Part shown: one piece after another, positions 11,535 through 23,999 of the stretch
Layout: each line of letters opens with the position of its first letter
Position numbering within the stretch: the stretch's first letter is position 1
From: Gymnothorax reevesii
Lineage: Eukaryota > Chordata > Actinopteri > Anguilliformes > Muraenidae
Reading direction: 5' to 3'
NCBI GenBank assembly: GCA_029721435.1
Contig: CM056592.1
Location: 34,979,611-35,043,610 of the forward strand
DNA: 64,000 nt
Made by a program: the position numbers and the translations under genes
The notes under the pieces: generated by a model
The model's database searches: none
The model's input: the letters and a program-made list of their open reading frames with translations, nothing else
Told to the model about the DNA's origin: nothing

Positions 11535-11775
11535 CTGGGCAACACATTCTCATCCCGACTCGTCATATAGTGACGATACCTGAACAAGCGTCGATATTCA
11601 GCACAAAAGGAGAATAACACGAACCCTATTACCTGATCCTGAATGCTTAAATTCGAACCCTAATCCTATGCGTCAAATAAGGACACCGAAAGCTTCCCTG
11701 TCTGTTGTATATCGATGCTTGTTTAGGTAGCGTCACTACATGACGTGTTTGGATGAGAATGCGCTCCTCTGGGAG
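11535..11775. mobile_element. Hairpin MITE (CATTCTCATCC family)
   Basis: The two ends are long imperfect inverted repeats. The left arm contains 'acattctcatcccgactcgt' and 'caagcgtcgatattc'. The reverse complement of the right arm contains 'gcattctcatccaaacacgt' and 'caagcatcgatatac', with the same spacing and a shared 'cgtcat.tagtgacg.tacct' in between. The core between the arms is about 90 bp. This is the structure of a non-autonomous DNA transposon that folds back on itself. I recall similar sequence in cyprinid genomes but cannot name the family. Confidence 0.72.
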
Positions 11776-13620
11776 ATTAAATGATCTCTATTGACCCTAA
11801 AGAGAAGGTCATTGGTACTGTTACCACTTGACAAAAATATTCAAAACATCCGACAGGTTGGGTTACCCCTGAAGACTTGTTCTGCATCATCTCTACCAAC
11901 TGAAATCCAGTTAACTTTTCATGCTCAGCTGACACTCAAACGCTACAGCTGGCAGGCAGGTTTGCATCAGACAGGGTTAGAACTCCGAGAGGATGGACTC
12001 GCAGATTGACGCGGGATATTCGGCGAGCCCCCGTCAGACAGGTGCGGGGCCTTGTGCAGAAGCGGTCTCAATCTTCAAGGTGAAGAACAGGCAGGAGGAA
12101 GAACTGCCGGGTTCAAAAGCAGTGACTGAAAGCTGGACCCGGCTTCACTGCGTTTCGGGAATAAACCTCAGCTCAGGCAGGAGCGAGAAGAGAAGGACTT
12201 CATTTGCACAAGAAAAGCCATCGTATCGATCGTGCCTGTGATAACCTTGAGTGGCTTTGTTAAATTCTGCTTTCAGTTGTTTCAAAATAAAAGTTGACCC
12301 TCAGTCAAAAGTTCCAAGATGGACACTGACTCTCAGAATTGTTTCAAATGCAGCAAAAAACAACAAGTATTTCCTTCATGGCTATGTTTCTCAGTACTGG
12401 GTATACACATTTATATACTGGTTTCACTGTGCAGGCCATACAAATCTACACACACATAATCTCTATATCCTTATGTTTTCTAAAATGAATGTACGTCACT
12501 CAGATTTTTGTTCAATAAACTCTATAAATGAGCCATATTTCCAATAATCCAAATATCACTTTATGCAGTTTGTTCTCTTGGAGTAGAAACTGCCCTCCCG
12601 TCCATTAGCTTTGCTTAGCGTATGATATGGAACATTCCTCGCCGTTCTACGCCGCAGTATCGCTCCTCTCTGGCATCTCCAGCTCTCCTTATTTTGTATT
12701 TTTCTGAAAACTGTGATTCACCGTGTGTCAGCTCAGTGCTGTCAATGTCTGCCCCGGTATGTTTTCCACAGTGCGAATGCCAGTGTGTTTTGCTCTCGTG
12801 TTTGTAAAGCAGACTGCACGGGGATTTGTTAACTCTGTTTTATTTACCTCTCTCTCTACCTGCCATCATGCAGAGGTCTCATCTCTCTTATGCTGTATCA
12901 ATACCTGTCAGTGTGCGTCTGCCGTTTTTGCACAATCATGGTGCAAAATATCGAGCATTCAGCAGGAGAACTTGGAAACCGTTATTTATCCCTTTGAAAT
13001 TGTTGTGACTGCTCGGGAATAGTGTATATGTACAAAACAGTAATTACGCAGTAATTTACATATAACTTACAGAGACACTCCATGCTACATGCTAGCCTTG
13101 CGATGACAAATGAATGGACTTAAATGGAAAAAGCACAAACTGGGCTAATTGGCTTTTCTTTTTCTTTTCCCCGAACCCACTTCAGGGTCTTTTGTTCATT
13201 TTTTCGTCACATAATTGGCATGTCGGACTGAGAGTCACTTCAATTGGTACAGTGTTTTAAAGTATACGGACACAGCCAACATCTCGTCAAAAATTATGGG
13301 CATTAATATGGAATCAGTCCCCCCTTCATTTCTAAAACAGGCTCCACTGTTCCGGTAAGGGTTTATGCTGGAGATTAGAGTATCGCTGCAGAGATTTCGC
13401 TGTGATTCTGCCTCAGGTCAGGCGCTGTTGGGCATAAGCCCAGGCTCACAGCAGGCTCTCCTGCTGACACCAACGGCGCTGGTTGCGGTTGAGGTCAGAG
13501 CTTTGTCCAGACCCATGAAGTTCTTCCACATTGCTATCGACTGCATTATTTCTACGTGGATACTCGTGTGCACAGGGAATTGCCCAGGCCACACATAATT
13601 GTCCAGAATGTTCCGCCGAA
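11776..13620. other. Gene-free stretch, nothing recognised
   Basis: Several frames of 60-99 codons occur (for example 12,251-12,547 and 12,723-13,022). None has a recognisable domain or a consistent pair of splice sites, so none is annotated. No repeat family was recognised. Confidence 0.35.
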
Positions 13621-13639
13621 GCACTCAAACCTTAGAAAG

Positions 13640-13905
13640 CTTGATCTCAAATATGAAGAATGACTATGAAATATCAGAGATTATTAACTTTAAGCGTCTG
13701 CAGAATATTGATTTTAAAAACACTAATGGAGCTCAAAAAGAAGTAGTTTGATATCTCAGATCAATTTCTCAGGACGGTGGATGATTGGTCAACTCTTGCT
13801 TGATTGAAATATCCCTATATGGTCTTGGGCCTATGCTAAATTATGAAGGCAGGCACAAACTAAGGAGTATGTAAATATTTTTGGTCATGCAGTGTATTTG
13901 AAGCA
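13640..13905. mobile_element. Possible eroded Tc1-type end
   Basis: The text ends 'aaatatttttggtcatgcag' followed by TGTAT, which resembles the terminal block of Tc1-like elements (TTTTGGTCA..CAGTGTA). The upstream part is too diverged to align by eye. This is a weak call. Confidence 0.25.
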
Positions 13906-14189
13906 AAGATGGGCCTGTTTCGTTCCTCTTCTGGAGCCATTTATGTGATTATTGTACATCACCCAATATAACAGATGCTCACAGTGCACTACTGTTGGAA
14001 ACACTTTGCACAGGCCCAGACTGAAGTCTCCATGACTGTCATCATGCTCTTAATTGTGTTCCCCAGAATATCTTCTTCTTAATTTATCATTGTTTAAGCT
14101 GAGTTATGTTCACCACTTTAATATGAACGACACATTCAAATCTGTCTGAATTTAGGTATGTTGTACTGCATATATGTGATCAAATAATG

Positions 14190-14533
14190 ATGCACTGTAA
14201 AAAATTAAAGATGAAAATACTAGGTAAGATGAATTTACTTATTTTATGACTTAAAACACTTATTTCTATCACCATTTTTCTTAGGAAGACAAATCATTTT
14301 TCCTTGATTTGAGGTCATTTTGACTAAGTTGCCAATAGGATAAGTGCATTTTCACTTGTCAAGCAAATAGTTACTTATTTTAAGTAACAATTTGTTCGAC
14401 AAGTGAAAATTTACTTATCCCATTGGCAAGCTAGTCAAATTACCTCAAATCAAGGACAAATTGTAATAAAACAAGTGTTTTAAGTCCTAAAATAAGTTAC
14501 CTAGTATTTTCATCTTTCATTTTTTGCGATGTG
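14190..14533. mobile_element. Hairpin MITE, about 340 bp, ends CACTGTAAAAAA-like
   Basis: The left arm 'agatgaaaatactaggtaag' is answered on the right by 'ttacctagtattttcatctt'. Further in, 'ttccttgatttgaggtcatt' pairs with 'attacctcaaatcaaggaca', and 'ggataagtgcattttcactt' pairs with 'gacaagtgaaaatttactta'. The whole element is therefore a near-continuous stem with a short centre near 14,380. The outer ends are CACTGTAAAAAA-like on the left and a degenerate counterpart (tttttgcgatgtg) on the right. No coding capacity. It needed a transposase from another element. Confidence 0.85.
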
Positions 14534-14639
14534 ATTTCCTCACATCAGAAATACATTATAGAGTAGAAATATTTTCTAGTATGCCTGGATTTGTAATTGG
14601 CATTCAGACCGAACATAGTTATATTTCCTCCGATATTCG

Positions 14640-15030
14640 TCGCTGACAATTATCTCTCCTTTTTTCATTTAAATTACAACCGTAATTTTCATATCACTCG
14701 TGCAATTCTGCTCGACTGAATGTCTGCGGAGCTCGAAGAGACGGATCCCCACATCACCAGGCACTTTATCAGGGAATTGCTTTAAAACATTGACTACTCA
14801 TGCAAATCAGTCATGTGACTCCAGCACGGGCACGCTCAGATCACAACTTCCAAATGGTTTTCTGCGGAGGTCAAGGGTCACACCGTGTGGAAAGGAGAGG
14901 CGGAGATATTTCACTAAAATTACCTGTAATTGGCAGATATGCCCTTAGCTTGGCACCCAGATTTATCTTCACCTGCTAAAAATGTGAGCCGAATAACCCA
15001 GTTCTGGGTCTGGAAATTTCCATGATTAGC
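14640..15030. promoter_or_regulatory. Candidate CNE with octamer and nuclear-receptor-like sites
   Basis: Non-repetitive sequence includes 'tactcatgcaaatcagtcat' (octamer-type ATGCAAAT at 14,799-14,806), 'tcaagggtcaca' near 14,870 (direct-repeat half-sites), and 'aaattacctgtaattggcag' near 14,919. An 82-codon plus-strand frame overlaps it, but it has no domain and ends in 'CNWQICP'. Enhancer function is inferred only. Confidence 0.35.
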
Positions 15031-15580
15031 TAGTTGAAAACCTGCCCTGTTGTATTGGGCAGTGCACTTTATGGCTGTTTGCTTGGAGAGGTTCTCCTAT
15101 GCAGTGGCCAGTGAGTTATTATCTGCTGATGTGGTAGTTTTGCAGCCCTGGTGTTGCTTCAAGTTATAAATGTTGAACGCTTATTGTACAATATAACTGC
15201 ATTATTCAAATTAGTGGTATCATTTGTAAAAATAGCTGTTTATGAGATACTTAATATGACAAAAATTAAGTTGTAGTCTGCAACTCGGTCACCGTTTGTT
15301 ACTCTAATGATAACTGATCGGCTCCAAGTTGTCGCTGAAGTTCCTTTAAAAACAAAACTGGACCTGCATGAGCTGACAACATATAACCCTGCGGCGGTTG
15401 TTTGAAAACTTTGGGAACACACTAACTGTGAAAATATGAAAAATAAATATATAAAGCATGAAATATTTAATAGACTTCATTGTTCAGGAGTACACTAGGT
15501 TCTGTAAATTGTGAACCACATAAAGGCATTATTGGGTTGCGCTGCAGAGGTTGAGCTAATATGAAAGTTCACCGGGAGCT
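15031..15580. other. AT-rich stretch, nothing recognised
   Basis: AT-rich single-copy DNA. No repeats or convincing frames were seen. Confidence 0.35.
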
Positions 15581-15589
15581 TGTACCCCG

Positions 15590-16510
15590 CTGTCTTCCCC
15601 GCGCTGTGACTTTGTTCTGTAATCTCCACTATTTACGTTCAATATTACACCTGGACTGTTTTTGTTCTCGCTGCAACATTGTAAGCAAAGCCCTTTACCG
15701 CGATTTGGTTTGGAGTCATTAGTATTGATCAATGTTTCTTTCCTGGAGAGAAGAGCGTTCTCAGTTACTTAAAAAGCCATCCGCCCTGCAGGTGCTGATT
15801 GAACAAATAAGCAGTCGCTAGCGAGTGAACTGCGCTTACATCGAGTCGCGCAATCGGTTCGCCGTTGTCGTCGTCGCGCGCTAAAGCTGCGCGGCAGCTG
15901 GGTCGCACTTCCGCTGGTAAGGGTTTGCAAAAGGGCTGTGTGCGTGACTTCATTAAGTTCAACGATCTCGCAAAAAGGGCGGCGAGGACAGAGGGTAAAG
16001 AAACACTGAGAAAAATAAGCCAAAAGACGCGAGGGAGATTTTTTTTTTTTTGAAAAGGGGCCGTGATAGCAGGGCACACTGGCTTCATTTAGCAGCAGTT
16101 GCTTTGTAATGAACCTGGCCGCTCCCATATGGCTAACTCAGGAACAGAGAGAGGGAGACCATTGGGTCAGGCCATGCAGATCTATAAAAACATATTGAAC
16201 TGTTGATGTATCCCGGCGTGTTGCAAGCGAATGACGGCTCAGTATTTTGTCTTATTAGGTCCACTGCTCAATTCATTCGGTCACTGGCGACGCCAGGACT
16301 TCTTTGATTGCTCGGCAGCTTGTGCATCTTACTATGGATTATTTTGGATGCAGTTACACGGCAGAGCCGCAAATGCATTAAACGCATTGCTGACCATGAT
16401 GAATGAGGCTCTGCAGCGGGGCGGATATGTCGGCTTTCTCAAACGCGTCGGACTCCGAAAGCCACTATAATGAGAGCAATAATTGTGATAAATCTGACAC
16501 TGCTACTTTA
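15590..16510. promoter_or_regulatory. Candidate CNE block with CpG-rich core
   Basis: The part from 15,820 to 15,990 is CpG-rich (for example 'cgttgtcgtcgtcgcgcgct'). The part from 16,160 to 16,510 is unique sequence ending 'ctataatgagagcaataatt'. Overlapping frames on both strands (for example 15,769-16,128 minus and 16,231-16,470 plus) contain no known domain, and overlapping open frames on opposite strands are expected in such composition. A regulatory role is inferred from complexity and the homeodomain-like cores. Confidence 0.33.
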
Positions 16511-17335
16511 TACATGCTATTAATGGTAGAAGTAGCTTCTTTGGGTTATAAAGCGGTTTTATACTGACAAAATGCACATTTTAAGGAAGAGCAGTAGAGG
16601 AGGAATGCTTTTTTTTGCTTATTTGTGCTCTTCAAAGTTTTGCTGTCCTGAAACGTCCCTTCATCCTGCATTAATTTCCATGGCGGCCCACCAGCTTTAG
16701 GCCGGAGCGAGACACGATGCCGCGTTGTCCACCATTTTGTGGCTTTGTCAGCATGGAAGTGATCTAGGAGTGATGAACAAGGAGTAGGGTGCGTGTCAAG
16801 AGAAGTAGGGAACGGGGTCAGGAGGGCGAGACAGACGAGGGAAGGGATGAGGTGATACATACACCATCCCCTTCGCAATTCGTCCACCCTCTTGTGTCAA
16901 TTCCTGCAGTTAACCAGCCTGCCCAGTTATCGTAACTTGACACCTGGTCAGGTGTTTGACCTCTGGTAATGGATCAGGAGAATGCGCTCACACGACACCG
17001 AGTATCCACCGCGGAAGACCGTCTCCATAATGCATTATCGTCAGGGAACGTGCTACGCGGACATATTTTGCTTTGCACGAGGTTTGTCATCCTCGACTTA
17101 CTCCACACTTAGTCTCAAGACGGTTTTGTAAAAATTCTAAATGACGACCACAATTGTACCTTTCAACCAACACGTGTTCAGGTATATGCGTTGTATTTTA
17201 AGCGGAGTTCAGTGCTACTCTCTTGGCTAGGTTACCCACAATAGTATAGTATCTCAGTGGGTTTTTTTGCGGTTACATAAAGGTTAAAGAAAAGAACGGA
17301 TAGGTAGTATTAAATAATTTGGGCCCTCCGTTGGA
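16511..17335. other. Gene-free stretch, nothing recognised
   Basis: A minus-strand frame of 113 codons (16,546-16,887) has no recognisable domain. No transposon or tandem repeat was seen. Confidence 0.35.
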
Positions 17336-17339
17336 AATA

Positions 17340-18120
17340 CCCATTCCTTTTTGCATTTAGAAGAGCGAGAGTCGTCCACACGCTCATCCCTCTGAGCGAG
17401 ACCGAGGTTAATAGCGCGTCAGAGTCGGGGAATCCGCCCCACTGCTCTACAGTATATTAGCGGTGCCGCGGCCGCGAGGCTCGGCCTGGTGTCCTGTGAA
17501 GGGAAGCTGAGTGGGAGAGAGCGAGCGAGGGGGGGGGGTTGTGAGGCGTCTGCGTCTTTAAAACGGGAGACGGCAGCGGGATTGTGCTGACGGTAGGGCT
17601 TTGATTCGGAGCATGCCCGTTAGAGGGAGCCATAAATCCTGCGGTTCTCCAGGCTGGCTGTGTCAGCAGTCCACCGAATGAATTGATATTAAACGCGACA
17701 AAAAGCCTCTTTAATTCAGCCTCCGCCAGGCCCCCTTTTTCTCCTCTTTTTCCCCCTCCTTTTTCCCTCTCTTTTTTTCCTGCCGCTGCCCGATTCCAGT
17801 GCCGTAAATTGAAAAAGTGGAGGGAAAGAACTCGGCAGTACCGAAGCCCTTCGTCGTAAAAAAAAACAACAAAAACATTCGCAATTACATCCAGCCCATC
17901 TATTATTCAAAAACCTCATTAATTAAATATTATTTACAAATAGTCGCAAGTTTTTTTGTTTTTTTTTCACGTCTTACGCCCGGTTTTATGCCTCCAGCTG
18001 TCCTCTGTTTGCACATCGCAGAGAGGGGACTGTGACAAGTTACTACATAGATATCTGTGCGCATTACGAACGGCGCTCCTCCGTTAGATTAGGTAATTAA
18101 TGTGGGTAATTTATGCGCTA
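17340..18120. promoter_or_regulatory. Candidate CNE block, CpG-rich then AT-rich
   Basis: A CpG-rich segment (17,380-17,600, with 'gcggtgccgcggccgcgagg' near 17,461) passes into unique sequence with 'atgaattgatattaaacgcg' near 17,679 and 'cctcattaattaaatattat' near 17,912. A pyrimidine-rich tract (17,728-17,785) separates them. The layout resembles a CpG island next to conserved TAAT-rich enhancers. No start codon in a credible coding frame was found, so promoter function is speculative. Confidence 0.33.
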
Positions 18121-20225
18121 GCTGGCACTGGCGGGAAAAGCTGCTCCGAGTCAATGCCTACCCGCGGCAACGCCGCTTTTACACGCCTCCTGGATTCACC
18201 GTCGCTCTCACCTTTAGCATTGACCCATTAGCTTGCTACTATCAATCTGCTGATGCCACTGCATTTCGACCGGTGCGGAGACCTGCGTGTGGTGCCAGGT
18301 GTTTTCCAACAAGATTGGCAGTGGAATATAGGTTTATGAGCGTGAAGCGTGTTGGTATACGGTCGCAATTGGGAAGTGGCTCCAGAGATTTTTCAACATA
18401 GGGATCATGCCCTTGCCTAGAATTGCCTGTTGTGGGAGAAAGGGAGAGAGAGAGAGAGAGGCAGAGGATGGATGTAAATATTTGCGCGTGTGTATGTGTA
18501 TCTGTACAGGCTGTGTGTTTTCGGGGGTAGAGGGCAGGCCATTACTCACGGTCTCGGCTGCCTTGTAAACTGCCGAGGAGAATCCTCCAGGCCCCGCCTG
18601 CGACCTGCTGACTCCAGCACATTCCGCCGGCCGCACCTCCGCACCGCGCTCGCCAGCCTCTCTCATTTCGCTCTCGTCTGTTCATCCTGATATTAAACTC
18701 TTCCTGACGTGATTGTCTTTGATCCGTCCAAAGCAAAGCTAATTTCCATCGCGCGAGGAAAAAGCTAGCAGATAGGCTGGCAGCATTTTTTCAGCGATAA
18801 TGCTTCTAACTAAATACGCCACTTCTAGAAGTATACATTATCTCTGTATTTGTATCATGTAAATATAGTAATAATCAAATCACATTGCTGTTCCATATTT
18901 TTGTTTTTTTGGTATTGGTTCATAGCTGGCAGGAGTGTATGATTAGAATAGTGATCAAAAAATGCATTGTGAGTTGAGATCTTGGCTGCAGAACGCTGAA
19001 CGTAATGAAAGCTACAGTATGTCCTGAATAACGTGCTTCAGTGCAGATATTCCAATGACATCCCGAGCCTGGCTGGGCGTTTTGACCAGGGCATTGGGAG
19101 CTCAGGTGTGCGACAAGAGTCGGCTGCATTCGCGGCATTGGCCGCGCAGAATATGCTGCGCACTGATCCCTGTCGCCGGTTATTGCTGAACCACTGAACC
19201 CCTCCAGATGGAGTTCGGCTCTGATGTCAGAGTGTCCACCGCCAGGCTGACACGCTCCACCGGCCTTCGTCCAACCTCCGAGGCCGAGGGCTGAGGCCTT
19301 CTCTGTCGGCTACATAACCCGCGTGTCTCCTGCAGTATCTCCGTCTTTGCAGGACTGCGCATTCTCGCCGCAGTCAGACTGTGCCGCATCTTTTTCCGTT
19401 TTACGACTGTGCTGCTTCTGAGCCCACCTTAGCGCTTCCGATATGAAGAGCAGGAGTCGCTTTTCAAGCCGACGTTTTTTCTTATTTAATTGTTAGTTCC
19501 AATGTAAAGCTCGATTTCCCCAATGATACATTCTCATTTGGTTATGGAAGTTACGCTAGTCGGCCAATTTACCATTGACTTTTCAGTGGTCTTTTAGGAA
19601 CGTTTTTCACGGAAAATTAAGGCAGTTTGTTTTCACCATTTTTTGGTGTTGATTTTAACAGAATGATACCTCAGAGGAAGAGAAAATGTCTTGCAAAACA
19701 AGGCTTAACACTAAAACCTGAATATTCACGGATTTGAATGTTAAAGTACGTCAGTACCCCTTCTACCTCTTTTTAATACAAAACTTCTCTCTCCTGCTTG
19801 TTTTGTGATGTGTCAACAGAAGTTTTGTCTTTTTTTTCTGATTAGTTTGGTTGTTTGACAGCGGAAATATTCTTATCCAGCCGCCGCCCGTGAGACTTCG
19901 GGGGATGAGATTCAGGAAAGTAAAATGCAGCTACAGCAAACTAAAGCTTAGGAAAAAATATGAAAAAAAAAACTCCCTCAGGTTCTGATGGAGAGTTCTC
20001 TATCAACAAGTACCCCTCCTCATCTCCCTCCCAGATCTCCTCTTTCGCACGCAAAGTTGCGGAGATTGTATCGCACCTACAGGAGGAGGTGGCGTGTCAG
20101 GGTGGTTTCGAAAGAAAGATGCAGATTCTATTGCAGGTGTAGTGTAATTACTCTTCCAGTTAGTGAAGACCCAACGCGCAGTCTTTGAACCCTGACTCTG
20201 GCTTCTTTCACAAAGCGCGGTTGAT
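18121..20225. other. Gene-free stretch, nothing firm
   Basis: GC-richer patches (18,540-18,680 and 19,190-19,430) alternate with AT-rich DNA. An (AG)n run lies at 18,443-18,460. Short frames on both strands have no domains. No repeat family was recognised. Confidence 0.35.
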
Positions 20226-20229
20226 GGAT

Positions 20230-20560
20230 TGACTAAAGGAAGGGGATCATCTGGCTGCGTGCGTGCTCGCCGAGCGAGGTGGGGATTGGTTGATTAATGA
20301 TGTTTGCCTCGAGTCATCGAAAGCTGGATTTAAGTATTTCTGATTTGAAGTAACATTTGTCTCCATTGTTCACGCTGAGAAATGCATTAGTCAAATCCTA
20401 CAGCCACACGTCCACTGGATTTCCTGTGGGAGAAAGGGGCTCTGCTTAATATTTATGGCATACAAACGGTTTTTATTTTGTTACCTTTCGTCTATCCCCG
20501 AATACGGTTATCTTTCCCTCCAGCTGTGGTATGGATTTTGGGCCGCAATAATTATAGTGG
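20230..20560. promoter_or_regulatory. Candidate CNE with SOX-like and homeodomain sites
   Basis: Unique sequence contains 'ggttgattaatgatgtttgc' near 20,288, 'tctccattgttcacgctgag' near 20,361 (CCATTGTTC, a strong SOX-type core) and 'gcttaatatttatggcatac' near 20,443. Co-occurring SOX and homeodomain sites suggest an enhancer. Conservation was not tested. Confidence 0.35.
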
Positions 20561-21975
20561 CAACGAGCCTACGTTAGGCCTGCATTCGCTCTTTGAGCGA
20601 AAGATCTTTTGAAGATCCAGGAAAGCCAACTGGAGATACATTAGGAATGCGCTCGCAGGTGATAAATGACAGCGGACATTTGAATAGAAATATCAAAGGT
20701 AGATGCTGGCTCATGCAGAGCCCGGGAGACTGCAGAGAGCCCAGAGTTTGTTAAATGCTACACGGTGTTTAGCAGGGCTTTCATCTGCCCCATCTCAAAC
20801 TTTCAGATGGAACAAGGTCAGAAACATCGAGGCCTCTTTGTAGACTAATAGTTACAAGCCCTGGCCAAAGTCCAACGCTGCGCCTGCCGATCCACGGCAA
20901 GAATTTACAGTGCTATTTTCACTGTACGCTGCGCCGGACTCTCTCTGTTGTGCTGTGAAATGGTCACTACAGCAAAATTTGAGAAAATATAGCAAATACA
21001 GCAAAAATGGGGAAATTCGCGCAAGAAGTGTAGGTTGTCAGAAACGGAAAGAGCTGAATTATCTGACATAGCGCCTTCCCAATCATGGGCGAATTATTCA
21101 TCCTGTAATAGGACGGGGCGTGGAAGTCACATGGGTTTGTCGTGGTGTCGGTTTGTGGCGTAGTAGTGGGTAGGGAGGGGGGGGGTCGAATTGCTTGGGG
21201 TTTAATAAATGTGCAAATCATCGTGCCTGACTACCGACCCTCTTAGTTTCATGCGTTCGGGCTTTTACTTTTCCGTCAATGGAAATCTAATTGCTGAGAA
21301 AGCGATCAATCTCAACCCAATTACTCTCGTGGAAGTGTGCGCGCAATATCCCTCTTTGCTGTTTTGGTGCGTTTGTTTAGCATCTAAATCATGGCAGTTA
21401 TGGAGCGGGCCCCGCAACACTCCATTGGGGAACCCCAGCGGAGCGGGGCGGACTGAGGCGCACTCAATCTGGACTGGACCCTAACACAGACAGCCAGTTT
21501 AATTGCTTTTCCAAACTCGTAAATCCCGCAACCATACGTCTTAGTCTTTAACCATCTTCTCAAGATCACTTGATTGTTTATTTTTGGAAGGGAGGAGGGG
21601 ATGAGACTGCGTCCTCGAGAGTTGATAACCCCCAAGTGGCCTTGTGTAATTAATACAGCTTAATCAAGGCCGTAACACTGGTGTTATGGGTGCCTGCGGT
21701 CGATTTGTTGAGGACATTAGGGTGCGCCGGCTGAGTTTGTGTTTGACTTCCATCTCAAGCGAGCGATTCCTCCGTCCTTGCCCAGCTCGTGTCGATGGGC
21801 CCTCGTCTGCTTTTATTTCCGCAAATAAGTTCGGCCATTATTTTCAACCACTCTCTTTATCCAGCCATCTTCCATTTAACCGTGTCAAAGCCCCCTGCAT
21901 GAAGAGGAGATGCTGTGGATTTGGCATTTGGTTTTATAAGTTATGCGGACTCCGGAACGGCTGCCGAGGCGCAGT
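20561..21975. other. Gene-free stretch, nothing firm
   Basis: No gene, transposon or array was recognised. A G-run occurs at 21,174-21,185. Parts (for example 21,190-21,330) look like unique conserved-type DNA but carry no decisive motif. Confidence 0.3.
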
Positions 21976-21979
21976 CCTG

Positions 21980-22570
21980 TAACCGCAGGTTTGGCTAACA
22001 CCCGTCAGAGCACGCCTTCAATTTATTCCTCTCATGAAACTCAGCCTACTTTCTCTCATATCTGTGCTCGTTAAGACCCCCTCTGGCTGATTTCGGTGGA
22101 TTTAAATCAAAATCGCAGTGACACGACTTTAATTAGAAAGTTTGATCATTTCAAAGAGTTGCGAGAGCAGACCGCTAGTTCTTTGAAAGACGGTGTAACC
22201 TTCCGTGCTACTCCCTGTCTCTCTCCGTTTCTCTTATCACCCTGCTTCTCTCTCAACTTATCACGACCGAAGCAGAGCACGCGCTGATCCTGTGTGCCGC
22301 CTTCTTGTTTTATGAAGAACAATGCGTAATGGCCCAAATGTACGCAGATGTGTTTGACCTGCCACCGTGAAACGCGCATCACTGGCTATTTCCTCTGCGG
22401 AAGACTGCTCCTGAATAGCGGTTGTATTGAAATGGATGGGAGCAGCGGTCCGCCGCTGAAAAACCAGCTTCTTTTGATGATTGCAGTGGTGGTCAGGATT
22501 GAGCGTTGTTATGATGATTCTTGTACCTTTGGGCATGTGATGATTTTTTAAAATTTTATTATTAAATCCG
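21980..22570. promoter_or_regulatory. Candidate CNE, weak
   Basis: Unique sequence with 'cacgactttaattagaaagt' near 22,122 (TAATTA) and 'atgatgattcttgtaccttt' near 22,510. Overlapping opposite-strand frames have no domains. It is listed as a conservation candidate only. Confidence 0.27.
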
Positions 22571-23050
22571 CTTGCAGCCATGCAGATGTGTTTTGAAACT
22601 CGTTAGCCATAAAAATTTTAACGGTGGCGTCCGCTGACAGGAGAAGCAGTCATGGTGTTGCATGATTCAGACAAAAAAGATTGTGGATCTCAGGACAACG
22701 GCCGCTCAGAGAAAGCGCAGATAATGTGTATCCGCGCATTACACTAACCGAGAATTTGTGTGTCGTAGCCTGGCCATAAACTTGCATGGAAATGATTCCC
22801 GCATTCCTGGCGGGTGATAATTTTTGCAACAGGTCCATTACAATTAGCATTAAAATAGCAAAAGTATTGGAAATGGGGAAACGTGAGATGACCATAGAAA
22901 CGATTCCTCATAAAACAAGAGCTGGAAAGACTTTTATTCTTGGCTGTGGAAGAAAATGAATTTAATTTTTGAACTCCCACCGCCCCTGGAAGTAATGTTG
23001 GCGTTACCAGGCCTATCAGAGGCCTTGCTGTCACTAGAAAACGGCCAAAC
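22571..23050. other. Gene-free stretch, nothing recognised
   Basis: Single-copy sequence without repeats. It contains 'ggtccattacaattagcatt' near 22,832, a lone homeodomain-type core. Confidence 0.3.
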
Positions 23051-23051
23051 T

Positions 23052-23403
23052 GTTACAAAAGTTTGTCAGTTGTCCACCTTTTTCAAATAACCAGCAACAT
23101 AAAATTGAAAACATGCCACATTCCTGCAAAACTTCGCAGCGGAACACTTGAAAGGTGATGCATTTACACCAGAACCAAACTCATATGAAATTTATATGAG
23201 TTTCCTTCTGGTGAAACTGTTAATACTGTTCTGTGTTCTGCTGTTCTGCTAAAGTTTTGCGGGATTTATATGAGTTTGGTTCTGGTGAAAATGTGTCGAC
23301 TTTACAGTGTTGTTGTGAGAAGTTTTGCGGGAACGTTGCATGTTTTCCATTTCATGTTGCTGGTAATTTGAAAAAGGTAGACATCTGGAAAACTTTTGTC
23401 ACA
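23052..23403. mobile_element. Snap-back MITE, about 350 bp
   Basis: The ends are long inverted repeats. The left arm 'gttacaaaagtttgtcagtt' and 'tttttcaaataaccagcaac' are mirrored on the right by 'atgttgctggtaatttgaaa' and 'ctggaaaacttttgtcac'. Further in, 'cattcctgcaaaacttcgca' pairs with 'gaagttttgcgggaacgttg'. The centre contains 'caccagaaccaaactcatat' and its complement 'atatgagtttggttctggtg'. The termini can be written GT(T/G)ACAAAAGTTT. It has no coding capacity and is a non-autonomous DNA element of unknown superfamily. Confidence 0.82.
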
Positions 23404-23409
23404 GCTGGG

Positions 23410-23990
23410 CTGTTTTCTTTGGTAGGCCTGGTTACGGGATTTACATAAGTGCTCTTTCACCCTCTTTGCCCTTGTGCGGAAGGGGTTTTTAAGAGTGGCA
23501 GAAATGCGATGCATCTCAGAAGGCATGGTGCCAGTATATGGGGCGCCTCAGTCCGTGGTAACCACTACATGCCCTGGCCTGCTGGAGTGGACAAGGTCCA
23601 ACTGTTAGCTCTTTTCAAAGCCGAAATGACTGAACCACCTCTTAAAGCGTGGCTCTGTCGAACAAATACCCAAAGTGCACTTACTGTGCTCAAGACCTGA
23701 CTGATTAATTAATTATATCGGCAGCTCATCGGCCTAACCAGCCCTCACCAGAGCGCTCCTGTCCCTTAAGTGTGTGCATTTTGTGTACGTGTGTCAAAAT
23801 GGCCGCCTATTAATGCAGCGTGTCATACCACGCTGATATTGAGGTAAAATAAAGCGTCCGAGATTACAGGCCGTATCGATCGCTCTCGGCTGACGAAACA
23901 CTCTGGTAACACTATGCAGGGCAGCGTGGTTTTGACTGGCAAAAGATCTCCGGTCGCTCGAGGACACGTACGCGGCCTGCGCCGGACGGC
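23410..23990. other. Gene-free stretch, nothing recognised
   Basis: No motif or repeat stands out. Short frames such as 23,449-23,700 have no known domain. Confidence 0.3.
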
Positions 23991-23999
23991 ACATACTTG

